The notes under the pieces: generated by a model
What the model was told of the DNA's origin: nothing
The model's database searches: none
The model's input: only the letters and a program-made list of their open reading frames with translations
Program-made: the position numbers and the translations under genes
Shown: positions 1-10,799 of the stretch, piece by piece
How the letters are laid out: each line of letters begins with the position of its first letter
Numbering within the stretch: the first letter of the stretch is position 1
Assembly: GCA_010094045.1 (NCBI GenBank)
Contig: ML986582.1
Coordinates: 310,001 to 374,000 of the forward strand
Source: Lojkania enalia
Lineage: Eukaryota; Ascomycota; Dothideomycetes; Pleosporales
DNA length: 64,000 nucleotides
Direction: 5' to 3'

Positions 1-1163
1 GGTGCGCGCCTACCGAGAATTTTATACACGTACAAAACAAAGACTAAGTATTCGGCTAGATGGTTGCTATGATATAGACAAGACTATTATTACTCTAGGT
101 ATATATATAAATGTGCAAGTCCTTAGCAGCTTATTAAAGAAAAAGGCTTATATTAAATTGCTAGAGGATTATAAGTAGATATTAATAGTCAAGTATGCTC
201 AGCTGCCGGCTAGAAGCCATAGTGCCTGATTATCTTTAAGAGCTAGAGCCTCTAGAACACCTAGTTTTCTACCTAATATATACCTAATTAGCTATGTATA
301 ACCTCTAAGAATAGCTATATATTGTATATAATAGGTGTTAAAAGCTATGACGTATTTTTATCTCTTAAATAGCTGTCTCTAGATTTTAGTATAAACTAAT
401 ACTATTAGATAGCTAATATAGCCATATTAATATTAAATTTTGATTTCTTTGTGAATAGAACTAAAATAAACTTCTATACCTACCTATATATTCTTTATAT
501 ATCCTATAGTCTCTTAATCTGGCGTTATTGTTAGTTATTAAATTAAAGAATTAATACAAAATTTAAGCTCTATTGGCGCTTAACAACATAGTACATATAA
601 AGAAAGAACACTTTATTCACTGCTATAACTTAGCTAGAGACAAGGGCCTTACTGTGCGTACAATTCGAGCTGGCTGGCGAGCTATAGGGATCTGTCAATA
701 TAATATCAACCTGGTACTCGAATCCTCATGGATGCTAGAGCGCCTTGTTATACCTATTCCTTAGGAGCAGCCTCTGTTTGAGATAAATACTCTATAAATT
801 ACGCCTCAGAAAACATAGGATATCTATCGCGCACAGTGGCAGCTTTAACAATCAGAAAAGCTGTCTCATATAACCCGGATGGCTCTCTTCAAAGTAGGCA
901 AGGCGCTATTAGCTGCAAATGCTCGAGCAGCAATATCAGAGGCTAAAAATCAGCAAATAAAAAACCATCTAGAGGCTACTGGTTGTACAAGGCCTCAAGA
1001 AAGAATTTAAATAGGCCCTTAGGAGCGCTTTGCAGACATTGAGAGTATCATGGAGGTTATCAATCAATCAGCCGCTAAGCACGCCCGTAGAAGCAAAATC
1101 AGTGCGGAGAATGAGGCTTCAGCTGCGTCTCTTAAATCCATGTATATTGAAGGGCAATTATAA
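1..1163 (+). mobile_element. Decayed pogo/Fot1-type DDE transposase relic (C-terminal half)
   Basis: One frame running through 573-1163 reads like the C-terminal tail of a fungal pogo/Fot1 (Tc1-mariner superfamily) transposase. It contains the HCYNLAR...TVRTIRAGWRAIGI segment, then KVGKALLAANARAAISEA and a Gln/Lys/Glu-rich coiled tail. The frame is interrupted by TAG at 762, 816 and 1020 and by TAA at 795, 846 and 1008, and ends at TAA 1161. No internal TGA occurs. All six internal stops sit where Gln would suit the surrounding polar sequence. Upstream, 1-540 is AT-rich with many TAG/TAA and only short readable pieces, so the catalytic core is too eroded to name residues. No terminal inverted repeat or target-site duplication was found; the left end lies outside the window. 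The family call is from remembered C-terminal patterns; inactivity is certain. Confidence 0.7.
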
Positions 1164-1725
1164 CTGTAAACTACAGAGCTCTGTATGGGTTTGTAGGATA
1201 AATGTGGTTGTTTGAGGCTGGCGGAGACTATACAGCCGAGCTTTAAGTAGCTTCAAAATCGTAAGTTTTCTCTTTGATATCTAGGAACTTTCTGCATAAA
1301 TCGTACATTCACCGTTAATATTGAGATCGAAGAGATTAAATTGGTGTTGTTCCTCGACACTTTGGAGGGCTGCACTTTGGACCCTGCGTAGATCCCTCAT
1401 CAACATAAGCGAATACGGGGCGTCGGAGTCGGGGAGATTGAAGATCGAGCTAACTTGAATGAGTCGGAGTCAGCCAATCACAGAATCGATCTGGGAGATA
1501 CGTCTCTGCTCAGACCTCTATGCAGGAGCTAAAATTCCTAAAACAGCAGTGTTGTGACACGAATTATCCAAGCGGTTTTCGTCCGAAATGAATCTACAGT
1601 CTCTTCTACTAGAGCCATGGGAGTATAAAACGTAGGACAAAGTAATGTATCTTCAGTCCATCCTTATCTTGAACATGCGTTCCTGAATCTATCTCATAAG
1701 AATCATTGACCATACCTACTCCGAC
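1164..1725. other. Intergenic, upstream of the dehydrogenase
   Basis: No convincing coding frame. It separates the transposase relic from the dehydrogenase and should hold that gene's promoter and leader. I see no clear TATA box or named motif. Confidence 0.4.
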
Positions 1726-2649
1726 ATGGTGACACATGACTACTCCTTCAACCCAAACTCCGACATCCCTTCCCTCTCTGACAAGGTGATTTTGGTCACA
1801 GGTGGTACAGCCGGAATAGGAACAGAAACAATTGTTCAGCTCGTGAAGCACAATCCCGACCGAATCTATTTCACAGGCCGAAATGCCTCTTCCGCTGAGA
1901 ATGTCATCCAGTCTGCTAAAGACACGAACCCCAATGTCCAAGTTACTTTCGTTGCTTGCGACTTCACTTCCCTCCAATCTGTCTACGAAGCTGGTAAACG
2001 GGTTACAAACGAGAGTCAAAGGCTCGATATTTTAATATGCAATGCCGGGGTCATGGCAATCCCAAAGACAACAACTAAAGATGGATATGAGGTTCAATTC
2101 GGCGTCAACCACCTCGCCCACGCGCTCCTCATCAAGACTCTTCTCCCGCTAATGCTCCATACCACAACCCTATCAGATGCTTCCGTCCGTATTGTTATCC
2201 TATCCTCACTCGGCTTCCGCGGAGCCTCCACCATCGACTTTCCTAGGTTGAAGTCTGAGCAAGATATGGGCATTCTCGGCCCATTTATGCGATATGGGCA
2301 GTCCAAGCTTGCGAATGTACTCTATGCAAAGGCACTAGCTAAGCGGTATCCTGACATTAGCTCCGTTTCTATTCATCCAGGAATCATCAAGACGGGGATG
2401 TTCCAAGGTGTACACGGAGCACCAAATCGATTCCTTCTAGCGGCTACGACGTTTTGGCGACAAATTAGTGTGCAGGACGGAGCTAAAAATTCACTTTGGG
2501 CGGCGACAGTAAAGAAGGAGAAGATCAAGAATGGAGCTTTCTATGAACCGGTGGGACAGATGGGGGGCAGCACAAAGGCGAGTCGCAATGCAGATTTGGC
2601 GGAGAAATTGTGGGAGTGGACGGAGGAGCAGTTGAAGGATTTTACGTAG
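1726..2649 (+). CDS. Short-chain dehydrogenase/reductase (SDR), retinol-dehydrogenase/WWOX-like
   Basis: A single uninterrupted exon encodes 307 aa, the usual length for a classical SDR of the retinol-dehydrogenase or light-dependent protochlorophyllide-reductase-like group common in fungi. Residues 25-32 form the TGGTAGIG nucleotide-binding turn. An ICNAGVM motif follows in mid-protein, then the SSLGFRG strand with the catalytic Ser, and the YxxxK pair is Tyr190/Lys194 in YGQSKLAN. The HPG segment after it is also typical. It should be an NAD(P)(H)-dependent oxidoreductase; the substrate cannot be told from sequence. There is no signal peptide or obvious membrane anchor. The start is the first ATG in frame. 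It has no stops or frameshifts, unlike the relic just upstream. Confidence 0.9.
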   Translation: MVTHDYSFNPNSDIPSLSDKVILVTGGTAGIGTETIVQLVKHNPDRIYFTGRNASSAENVIQSAKDTNPNVQVTFVACDFTSLQSVYEAGKRVTNESQRLDILICNAGVMAIPKTTTKDGYEVQFGVNHLAHALLIKTLLPLMLHTTTLSDASVRIVILSSLGFRGASTIDFPRLKSEQDMGILGPFMRYGQSKLANVLYAKALAKRYPDISSVSIHPGIIKTGMFQGVHGAPNRFLLAATTFWRQISVQDGAKNSLWAATVKKEKIKNGAFYEPVGQMGGSTKASRNADLAEKLWEWTEEQLKDFT

Positions 2650-3570
2650 AATCAAGGAGTGGCCAGGGCTTATTCCCATAAGTTTGAGGCTTGGGATATC
2701 TAGGAATCTGTAAGGCACGATGTCTTTTCTCCGGAGCAATTATCAGACATTCTTTCATTCGATTAATGATTTTAAGGAGGAGGATATTATTGACTGTGGA
2801 TTCAAACGATTGAACGGTATCTAAGATCCTATGCGAGCTATCTGCGTAGAGGAAATGACGAGTTAGTACTGGCTGAAACCACGAGCAGCGATATCCACAG
2901 CAGGTTATGACCGCGTATGTACAAAGAACCCTCCGTTGACCATTATTCTAGACCTGTTCTATTACATGCGCTTTCTACAGTAGTGTTCAAAGGCCCCCAG
3001 CGCGCAATTAATATCACACAGTTCTACAAATCGCGGCTCTATATCTAGTTCGAGTAATTCACTATCAGCCTTTCGTAGGCCATCATTTAATGCTAGCGTT
3101 AATACTAAAGATTAGTTGCAACACAAACAAACTAGCAAACTTTGGATAGGTTCTTGAGATGAATTTGAGTCGTACTATATGTGACTGTCCAACACTAACA
3201 GCGCTATAATGCTGACACAGAGATCACAAAAGTCATGGCAAGCATATAGCCCGGACCAAAACAAGCGATTCAGACTTTTTCTTCTATTTTTGCGAGACCA
3301 TAATGCAAGGCATTTTGTGGTCATTTGCACTACTAGCTATGGGGCAGTGAACAACATTCAGACTCGATATCTGGATAATATTACGGAGACAGGTTGAGGT
3401 GAACTGCTTGATGATACTGCAGTTCGTCATGGCCCATAAATCCGCAGTGCAGAATGCTGCACTGAAAACCCCTCAGTCCTCCGCCGCGCTTGCTAGGATT
3501 CTCCAAATTCAACCGTAATGATGCAGAGTAGGATTACCCCCTATATTGGAATAAAAACTTATTTTTTTTT
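2650..3570. other. Intergenic, no gene seen
   Basis: AT-rich spacer with only short, non-conserved frames. A poly-T run followed by CTAG ends at about 3574 and looks like an intron acceptor for the next gene, so an unrecognised 5' exon could lie within 3400-3540. Confidence 0.35.
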
Positions 3571-3597
3571 CTAGGCCTACCCTTCCGAATTACCCTT

Positions 3598-4359
3598 GTG
3601 GTATACCTGTCGGCCTTAGTCTCTACAAGAACTACATCTATACAGCATCACCAAAGTGGAATTGTGAAGCCTGCTTCTGTCGTCCGATGGGTTGCCTCTC
3701 AAGGCATACACTTCGAATTCGAGCCAATCAAAAACACTTCAAATGGCGATATCGTAGCTTCGCGCCTTGTTCTCTCCGAAAAAGATTATACACATTTTGA
3801 GAACCTCGCTCGTGCATCCAACATGCTAACCACTGAGGATTTCATCGATACCATAACTTCCACCCCAACTCTCAACGCCAAAGCTCCAGAGATCACTATA
3901 GAGCCCTGGTACGAAGCAGATTGCTTTAACACGGGCACTATAGCCTTCCGTGAGACGCTCAATTCAACGATCCCCCTCATGTGCTCCTCTATCACTTGGT
4001 ATGCTCAGACAGGTGTTCAGTTTCTAAAAGTTACCGGATCAGGTGGTGAGACATTCGAATCAGCAGATAAAGAGAAGATGGAAGTATGGATTACCTATAC
4101 TACCAAGTGGCCAACAAGGATCACACCTGATGGGGAATGTGAGAGGCAGACGATGCGCTTGTTGCAGTTGTGCACCACAGGCGATAGGCAAGTTGTCGAT
4201 CTGAAGTGAGATGAGAAACTGCGGCTAATGACATTGAGAAGTCATGGAACGGTGTCGAAAGGTGGGATATCGAAGCTCTTTGATAGGTTTCACATTAATA
4301 ACTGGGAGCTCATATTTGACCCGCAGAAGGTTGACGGCGATCAGAATTGTGATATGTAG
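3598..4359 (+). CDS. Hypothetical protein, 5' end unresolved, possibly spliced or decayed
   Basis: An open frame runs from about 3574 to TGA at 4208-4210 without a good initiating ATG; the first codon shown here is GTG. Directly upstream a T-rich tract ends in CTAG, as expected of an intron acceptor, so the true start is probably in an unseen upstream exon. Downstream, removing a 33-nt GTGAGA...TTGAG segment (about 4207-4239) joins the frame to a further clean stretch ending at TAG 4357-4359. Such an intron would be unusually short. The product is mixed polar with scattered hydrophobic stretches, and I recognise no family or catalytic motif. It may be a real small gene, or one losing function in a neighbourhood with other relics. 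Confidence 0.35.
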
Positions 4360-5267
4360 CACTATTCCACATGATGCTGGTTAGATGCGCAAATGTGCGG
4401 ATGGGAAATATTGGGAGACTTCTATTGGGGATTAGTAGGACTCAATGCTGGTGTTTTACAGAGAATGGCTCATTCTTTGAAATATCCTGTAAAGATCTAT
4501 TACATCTGCGCGTAGATTAACTATTCCACAAACTTTCATCTATCTCGCGCATCATCGATTTCTTATTTGACTGGGTCATATCTTCCGGGGGCGGGTCTGT
4601 TAGATGCTCTCAATTTGAGTACCAGTCAACCCTCGTCAAAGATTCTCGACGGCATTAAAACGAGTTCTCAGTGAGTTTGTTTTTGATCCAAGAGGGTATT
4701 GTTCTCTATACTTTCATCTTCGTTCATAGTTTGATAATTAGCTCTTGTTTCCTTTAAAGTTGTTGTAAGCAGGAGTGGGTGGAGACCGTATGGGGTGGTA
4801 TTGATGGATGTATTGATGGTTGTGCTGATGGTGTCCTTAACTTATCGGTCAAGATACAGTGGGGAATATATAGTACATGAGACTAGTTAGTCAAGGACTG
4901 CATAGCTGATCAGGCACGTAACCTGAGTTTACAGTTTTAGCTTGGAGCTATACTGAAAAAGGGTTAGAGCTCTTACGCAATCATTACCCGACAGGTCTCT
5001 TCTGTCCTAAACCTCACCAATGCAGGAAAACCTACTCTCAACTTCCCTCAAGTCAGATCTTTCTAGATTGAAACAGTCATCTCCTACCATTGCTGCTTCA
5101 CTAGTATAACGACACTAGCGGCTCATTAATGTAGGAAATGAGATTGGGAACCCCACCAACCGAGAGCAACTTTTGCCATTAGGCAGCAATTCAGAGGACG
5201 AGCATACGCACATGCGTTCTGTGTTATGTTGGGGCACTTATCATAACATCTTTAAAACCTCTTTGCA
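4360..5267. other. Intergenic, no gene seen
   Basis: About 0.9 kb with no supported frame or repeat. The right end should contain the promoter of the HET-domain gene. Confidence 0.4.
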
Positions 5268-7868
5268 ATGGCTCATTGCCAAGTCTGCAATGACCTAGAA
5301 AAGAGGGATGAGCTCGAACCTCGTCTAGCTTTTGACTTCACGCCCACAGAAATTCTGCGATCAGCATTTGAGCAAGGTTGCGAATCATGCATAATCATCC
5401 TCGAAAGCTTACGCCAATCGGAGACGGCTGACTGGTCGTTCCGACAGGACGTGAGATTGGTGTGTGCTCGGTGCTGTGAGCAAAAAGAAAAAAACTGCGA
5501 TAGTTTATTTCTGGATGTCTTCTTCATAGATGATCGGCAAAAGCTGGAACTTGAAGTTTACAGCCTGCAACCTCATGGTGAGTCGTTCAGTACTGTTCAA
5601 TAGGGCACTGCATCGCAGCATCAAAGCTGCCGGAGACACCAATCGCCTAACATCTCATTAGCATGGAGAGCTATCTTGCCTCGGCCATCCATCAGTGGGC
5701 ATCCATTGTCGCCTGGCGCCCTAGCATGGGTGCGATCACTCTTGGGCGAGTGTACTGCTCAACACGGATCTTGTACCAACTCGAAGTCACGCCGGCTTCC
5801 AAAGCGTGTCCTCTCTTTACGACAAACAAATGATGGACTCTACAATGTTAAATTGATCGAGCCGACGGGGAAATATGCACCCTACGCCGCCCTAAGCCAT
5901 TGCTGGGGCAATGAGAGGACTTGTCTGACGCTAAGATCGAACTTCGAAGATCAGAAGCAGGACATATCCTGGAGCACCATGCCAAAAACGTTCAGGGACG
6001 CCATCGTCTTTGCAATGCAGCTTGACATTTCTTTGTTATGGATCGACTCCCTTTGCATTATACAGGATGATCCTACGGACTGGGAGATTGAATCTTCGAA
6101 AATGGCAGACGTTTACCAGTACGCTACGTTGACGCTAGCCGCTACCGCTTCAACAAGTGACTCCGCAGGCTGTTTCTCAGAAGACGAGAACCGGCCGAAT
6201 TACATTGAAATCATTACCCCGGAAAACGTCGCCGATACATCTCGAATCGCTGTGCGACAAGCTCTGAAGCACTGGAATGTATCAGTGGGGAATGATATGT
6301 TGAGCGATTTTCCCTTGCTCTCTCGAGCTTGGGCATTCCAAGAGAGACTGCTAGCTCCACGTGTTTTGCACTTCTGCGCCTCAGAGCTGGTATGGGAATG
6401 TCGGGAATTAACCATCTGTGAATGCGGGGCTCTCGTCCAGGAGGGAAGCCCTTGTGGAATGTACTTTAACGTTGTCAAAAGTAGCGAGGATGAAGCAAAA
6501 CATCAAGCACTCGATCGTCAAGGGGAACTCGACTTTTCACTGGCTCTTCAACTCCAAAGATTAGAGGAACTTGAAGAAGCGGCTGTAAATATAGAAAGAG
6601 CACAAGACGAGGATGAGAATCGAGAGGAACCAGAAAAAGACCATGGCGTAGGCGTTGATGAGCAGAACACAGAAGAGCTCGTCCAAGAACATCTAGAAAG
6701 GGTAGGTAGCCTAGACCAGGAAATCGACTCCGAAACTCAGGACACTTCTCTAGTAGAGCAAAGGCGAGAGCAGTCTGTAGGGCATCACGGACGGCGATTA
6801 GAAGGATCCACTACGAAGAAAACAGTCTCAATCGGTTACTGGCCACCGTTGCGCTATGATATCGTTGACAAACGTATACCGCCGTTTATTTCAGATAACT
6901 TCGATAGCCACAAAAAGGGCCAAGAACAAGGTTTGGACGTGACTCCAGTACAACATTTCCATCGTCTTGTAGAACAATACTCGAGACTCCGCCTCACAAA
7001 GCAGTCAGACAGACTCCCAGCCCTTTCCGGTCTCTGCGAACGTGTTCAACATCTACGTGGCGACTACTGGGCCGGTCTATGGTCCAAATCCATTGCTTTC
7101 GATCTCATGTGGCGTGTCAACACTTTAAATCTTGATGCGAATAACGGAGGCCGAGCTCTCGAATACCGCGCACCCTCGTGGTCCTGGGCTGCCATCGAAA
7201 GCCCGGTAAACTATTGGCACGATATCACCGATGATTATAGTAGTATTGAGCCTACTAAAGACTCAGAGTTTCAGTCAAGACGGGCCCTTCTCTACCAAAG
7301 TGGAAGCATCAAGGTATCTGTTGAATTGGCTGGACAAAATCCTTTTGGGGAGGTCAACTCAGCTATTTTGACTGTCCAGGCATCTGCATCATCCGCAAAA
7401 CTCCAATACGTCTACGACAACTATTGGCTTGATCAAACCAACGTTCTTAATCCCGCACGTTACATTTTGAAGGTCCCCACTGCCCTCGTGCGTCCTTCGT
7501 GGTGGTGGGCTGTAGAAGAAGAAAAGTACGAGGTTGCCGGTCGTCCAGTCTTTTCGCCGTATATGGATGATATTCTCTTGACGAACCTTGGCGAGGAAAC
7601 TTTCATCGAGGTTCCATTCTTTGCGGACTACGCGCTCGCTATCGACGGTCCGCATCAGGTCCAGGAAAACGAGGATTTGAAGCTACTCCTCGTTCATCCG
7701 AAGGTCGCGCTTGTGCTGAGACGGAAAGACGTTAAGTTGGAATCTGATAATGGGCCTGAGAAGCTTTGGGAACGTATTGGGATTGCGAGGATTTCGGACA
7801 CGGTTCTGAACGATTACAGCGTGGATTGGATGGGTCGGGCCTTGGTGCAACAGTTCCACATTGTATAG
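5268..7868 (+). CDS. HET (heterokaryon incompatibility) domain protein
   Basis: Two exons, 5268-5577 and 5662-7868, with an 84-nt intron (GTGAGT donor, CCTAAC branch, TTAG acceptor), give 838 aa. The N-terminal about 100 residues carry spaced cysteines (CQVC near residue 4, later CARCC), as in many fungal HET proteins. The HET domain starts near residue 175 with YAALSHCWG. It continues through the LLWIDSLCIIQDD and DWEIESSKMADVYQYATLTLAA signatures, then the SRAWAFQERLLAPRVLHF block near 320-340. Between about 376 and 493 there is an acidic, Gln/Glu-rich insert likely to be coiled or disordered. The C-terminal part is not recognised. Family members act in non-self recognition and programmed cell death after hyphal fusion; which specificity this one has cannot be inferred. 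The frame is intact. Confidence 0.9.
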
Positions 7869-8531
7869 GCCTGGATGGGCCTTAAAAATGAATGCGCAAC
7901 GACAACCGGACCTAAGTTTAAGAGTCCAGGGCAAATTTGCGCGCAGAAACACCTTTAAGAGAACAGCAAATCTAAATGGGACACACACACATCGATCAAG
8001 TAATTGCATTCAAAACAGAATATCAAAAGCAGCTAAAACGACGCGAAAAATAGAGATAAGGTATCAATCAACCAGGATAGAACCCGAACCCATAAACCGT
8101 ACGATCAACAGTGGACATTACGCCGAGGCCATGTGTATAAACGCCATCAATACCCAACCTAATGTATTGGAAATAACGGAAGTAGTATTAGATCTATGTA
8201 AAGACTGGAAGGGAAGATAGAGGTGACGGGCATGTGAGGCTACGATTTTCGGATTGCTCTGGTGCGTAGTTATGTTTGAGGGTGATACTCGGGTAGGTAG
8301 CTGTGCAATGAAGGCGTGTACAAGGCTCATCAGGCAGTGCAGCCCGCCTTCCTATCGAGAGGAAGAGACCTATTCACGCACACACGTGTGCAGAAGGAAG
8401 GTCCCTATCTCGTAGTGGGGACAACTGCACTCCGGACGAAGCTTGAGGCGACACAATATCAGCATGTCATTGAGCTGAGCGGGATAAACATTAGAACGAA
8501 GCGGGAGGGACGGACGGAGGCCAGGATCTAC
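7869..8531. other. Intergenic between convergent genes
   Basis: The HET gene and the KEN-box gene converge here, so this stretch should hold two 3' UTRs. No coding frame is supported. Confidence 0.4.
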
Positions 8532-9800
8532 TCATGGCACTGTTGAGCTCGATACTTCGCAGGATTCTGACGGTGCTTCGATTGGAGCGGCAACAGGTTC
8601 CTCTTGAGGAGCGACAGTAGCTCCAGCAATGGCAGCCTCATCATAGATTTGAACGGAGTCTTCGGATAGAGCTAGCTCGATCATGTCTTCCTTAGTCGTC
8701 TTCTTCTCCGGCGCCGGAACACTGAAGTCGAATTCCTTCGACAGACCGGAGGGCTTTTCAATAGAAGCATCGACCGTGACATAAGAGTTTGCATCAAGAC
8801 CAGGGCCATAGAAGTGAGCGGGTGGTAGATCAGACAACGCCTTACGATCCTCATCCATAGTGTCCTGGGCAATCGTCCGGAGTCGTGGGAGCTTGACATG
8901 CTCGCTTGTGGCATCCCGAGCCTCAGCACCTACTATGCTATTAATTGATGCAAAGCGGGGCTGAACAGGATAGAAGTCCGGCGGCGGAATGTTTTCCTTG
9001 CCCCGTTCCAACTCCTCATTCCGCTTCTTCGTCTCGAAGTCGTCGTCGGAGCTAATGTCAAGCACGGACGCTGAATGCTCCATCAAGTTGGCGGCCTCCT
9101 GCTCTGGAGTATCCTCGTGAATCTCAAAGAACCAGGACTTTGGCATGGATTCATCGAGCGTGGAGACATTAGTAGGTGTGGCAGCGGTTGACTTGGGAGT
9201 GTAGTTTGAAATGGTACTGCTAAGAGCTGCATCAATGGAGAATGGCAGGCCCGGGCTACTGTTGGAAAATGAGGGTGGTTCGACACGCTTAAACGAGGAG
9301 CCAGATGTGCGGTGCTTGGAGAGGAGCCCAACACGCTTGTGCTTGGGGGAGCCGCGGCTGAGACTAATGGGCGTTGAGTTCGTAGTGTTTGGAGACGAGA
9401 GGGCCTTTCGCACTGATGGAATTGAGGGTGAGGTGGCGATGGATGATGGACTGGCTTTGGGCTTGGATGGAGATGTCACTAGAGAAAATTGGGAAGGCTT
9501 CGAGAATCCGTCCACTGTCTTCGATTTCTTGATTGGCGAATTGAGAATTGAAGGGTCGACATTCTCCGAGTCGCATTCGTCGAATACGGAGGAGGCTCGG
9601 CGCTTTCCAGTGCTCGGAGATGGCTTGAGCGGGGACGAGAAAGAGGGTGTTATAGCTATCGATTTTTTGCTGTTTAGTGATTGGTTTCCACAAGTACTGC
9701 TCTGTTTGGGCTTACCGTTCTGCCTGTTTTTGGTGCTGGAGAGTGCCTGGAGTCTCGGGTTGCCGAGTTCGGCAAAGGGCTGGCGCGTGGAGAGGGCCAT
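8532..9800 (-). CDS. Conserved-looking, disordered KEN-box protein of unknown function
   Basis: A single exon encodes 422 aa from ATG at 9800. The protein opens with MALSTRQPFAELGNPRLQAL and is Ser/Pro/Lys-rich over its first two thirds, with many S/T-P sites. A more ordered acidic segment follows (SWFFEIHEDTPEQEAANLMEHSASV...). Residues 268-270 are Lys-Glu-Asn in RGKENIPPPD, a good match to the KEN degron read by the anaphase-promoting complex, with Pro nearby as often seen. An ENVDP sequence lies near residue 80. Together with the basic SPIKKSK patch this suggests a nuclear, cell-cycle-controlled protein, but that is inference. I recognise no catalytic domain. A CACGTG motif lies 47 bp upstream of the ATG, next to a pyrimidine-rich leader. 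Confidence 0.75.
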   Translation of the reverse strand: MALSTRQPFAELGNPRLQALSSTKNRQNGKPKQSSTCGNQSLNSKKSIAITPSFSSPLKPSPSTGKRRASSVFDECDSENVDPSILNSPIKKSKTVDGFSKPSQFSLVTSPSKPKASPSSIATSPSIPSVRKALSSPNTTNSTPISLSRGSPKHKRVGLLSKHRTSGSSFKRVEPPSFSNSSPGLPFSIDAALSSTISNYTPKSTAATPTNVSTLDESMPKSWFFEIHEDTPEQEAANLMEHSASVLDISSDDDFETKKRNEELERGKENIPPPDFYPVQPRFASINSIVGAEARDATSEHVKLPRLRTIAQDTMDEDRKALSDLPPAHFYGPGLDANSYVTVDASIEKPSGLSKEFDFSVPAPEKKTTKEDMIELALSEDSVQIYDEAAIAGATVAPQEEPVAAPIEAPSESCEVSSSTVP

Positions 9801-9846
9801 TGGTACAGAAGCGGTGGATATGAGTCTGATGGGCGGTAAAGAGAAG

Positions 9847-9852
9847 CACGTG
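9847..9852. promoter_or_regulatory. CACGTG palindrome (E-box/bHLH-type site)
   Basis: GCACGTGAC lies 47 bp upstream of the KEN-box gene ATG. CACGTG is the core bound by fungal bHLH factors of the Cbf1/SREBP type. Function is inferred only from sequence and position. Confidence 0.35.
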
Positions 9853-10799
9853 ACTTAATTCGAAGGAAACAGCACAGATCCGGATTCGAGTGTAAGATGC
9901 TCGCGACTAAGGGTGTAAGATGTAGATATGGCGGGGAATGTATGGCACAGGACGCAGGTGGAGAGGCTAGTCGTCACAGCAACGACGCTGATATCTGTCT
10001 GTCAAGAAAATGGCGTACGGAAAAATGATAAATTAGATGTGGCAGCGGGAGGCAAGAAGGGGGAGGACTTGGAGGGAGAGCAAGCCTGAGGAAGAAGAGG
10101 AGTAGAAGGGCGGCGAGGGGCGTCGTCTATTTGGGACTCGGAGATGCGTGAGGTCGAGCCCCAGGACGCGTTTAGCGTGTTAGGGGCCGTTTCTTCGCTA
10201 CGCGTTTTGGGCATCTCCACGCTGCAGGGGTCTTTGTGCATTACCTGTTTCTGCACGCAGCTTAATCAATGCTACGGTGAGGATTGGCCTTAAACGCTCC
10301 CTCGATGCATGCGCCTTGCGCCACGAACGCGGACGCGATGCGAAAGTAGAACCATTGTACTACAGCGCGGATGCCTGCCTCATATAGGCCGTGGAGCCGA
10401 CTACGCACTGATTGCCGCTCTCACAGCCCTAGCACGGCGCTTCCTGTCCGTCAACTGCGTCTTGGGTGTCACGCCTATTCACACAAGGCCATTCAGAAGT
10501 GCATCGCCCATGCTATAACGCCTAACCTCCTGCAATCGATCGATGGTCGAGTAGCTGTGGCATCCGGCCGCCCGTTTCATGCCGCGATATCTGCACAATC
10601 CCTTTCGATCACGACCGCGTCGAGGCAGTATGCACTTGAGGAAGACTGATATACACGCATTGCGGGTGTTTTGGCTGGTGCTGGCAAACACGTACGATCC
10701 TGTCCTAAAATTATATGATATTGACGCTTTCCATTCATAATCGCCTATCAACTTTTGATTATAGAAGGTATCCAACAGGGAGCACGCACACGAAGAAAC
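9853..10799. other. Intergenic, CT-rich leader plus spacer
   Basis: Read on the minus strand, about 9990-10200 is rich in C/T tracts typical of a fungal promoter and 5' UTR for the gene at 8532-9800. Short frames here start only at GTG/TTG and show no conserved composition. The right end is the 3' flank of the next minus-strand gene. Confidence 0.4.

Noticed and set aside
9211..9858. Long plus-strand frame of 215 codons
   Set aside because: Antisense to the KEN-box gene, whose sense frame is complete and better composed.
10002..10256. Open minus-strand frame, 84 codons, Ser/Pro-rich
   Set aside because: Starts at GTG, lies in the C/T-rich leader of the KEN-box gene and has no recognisable features.
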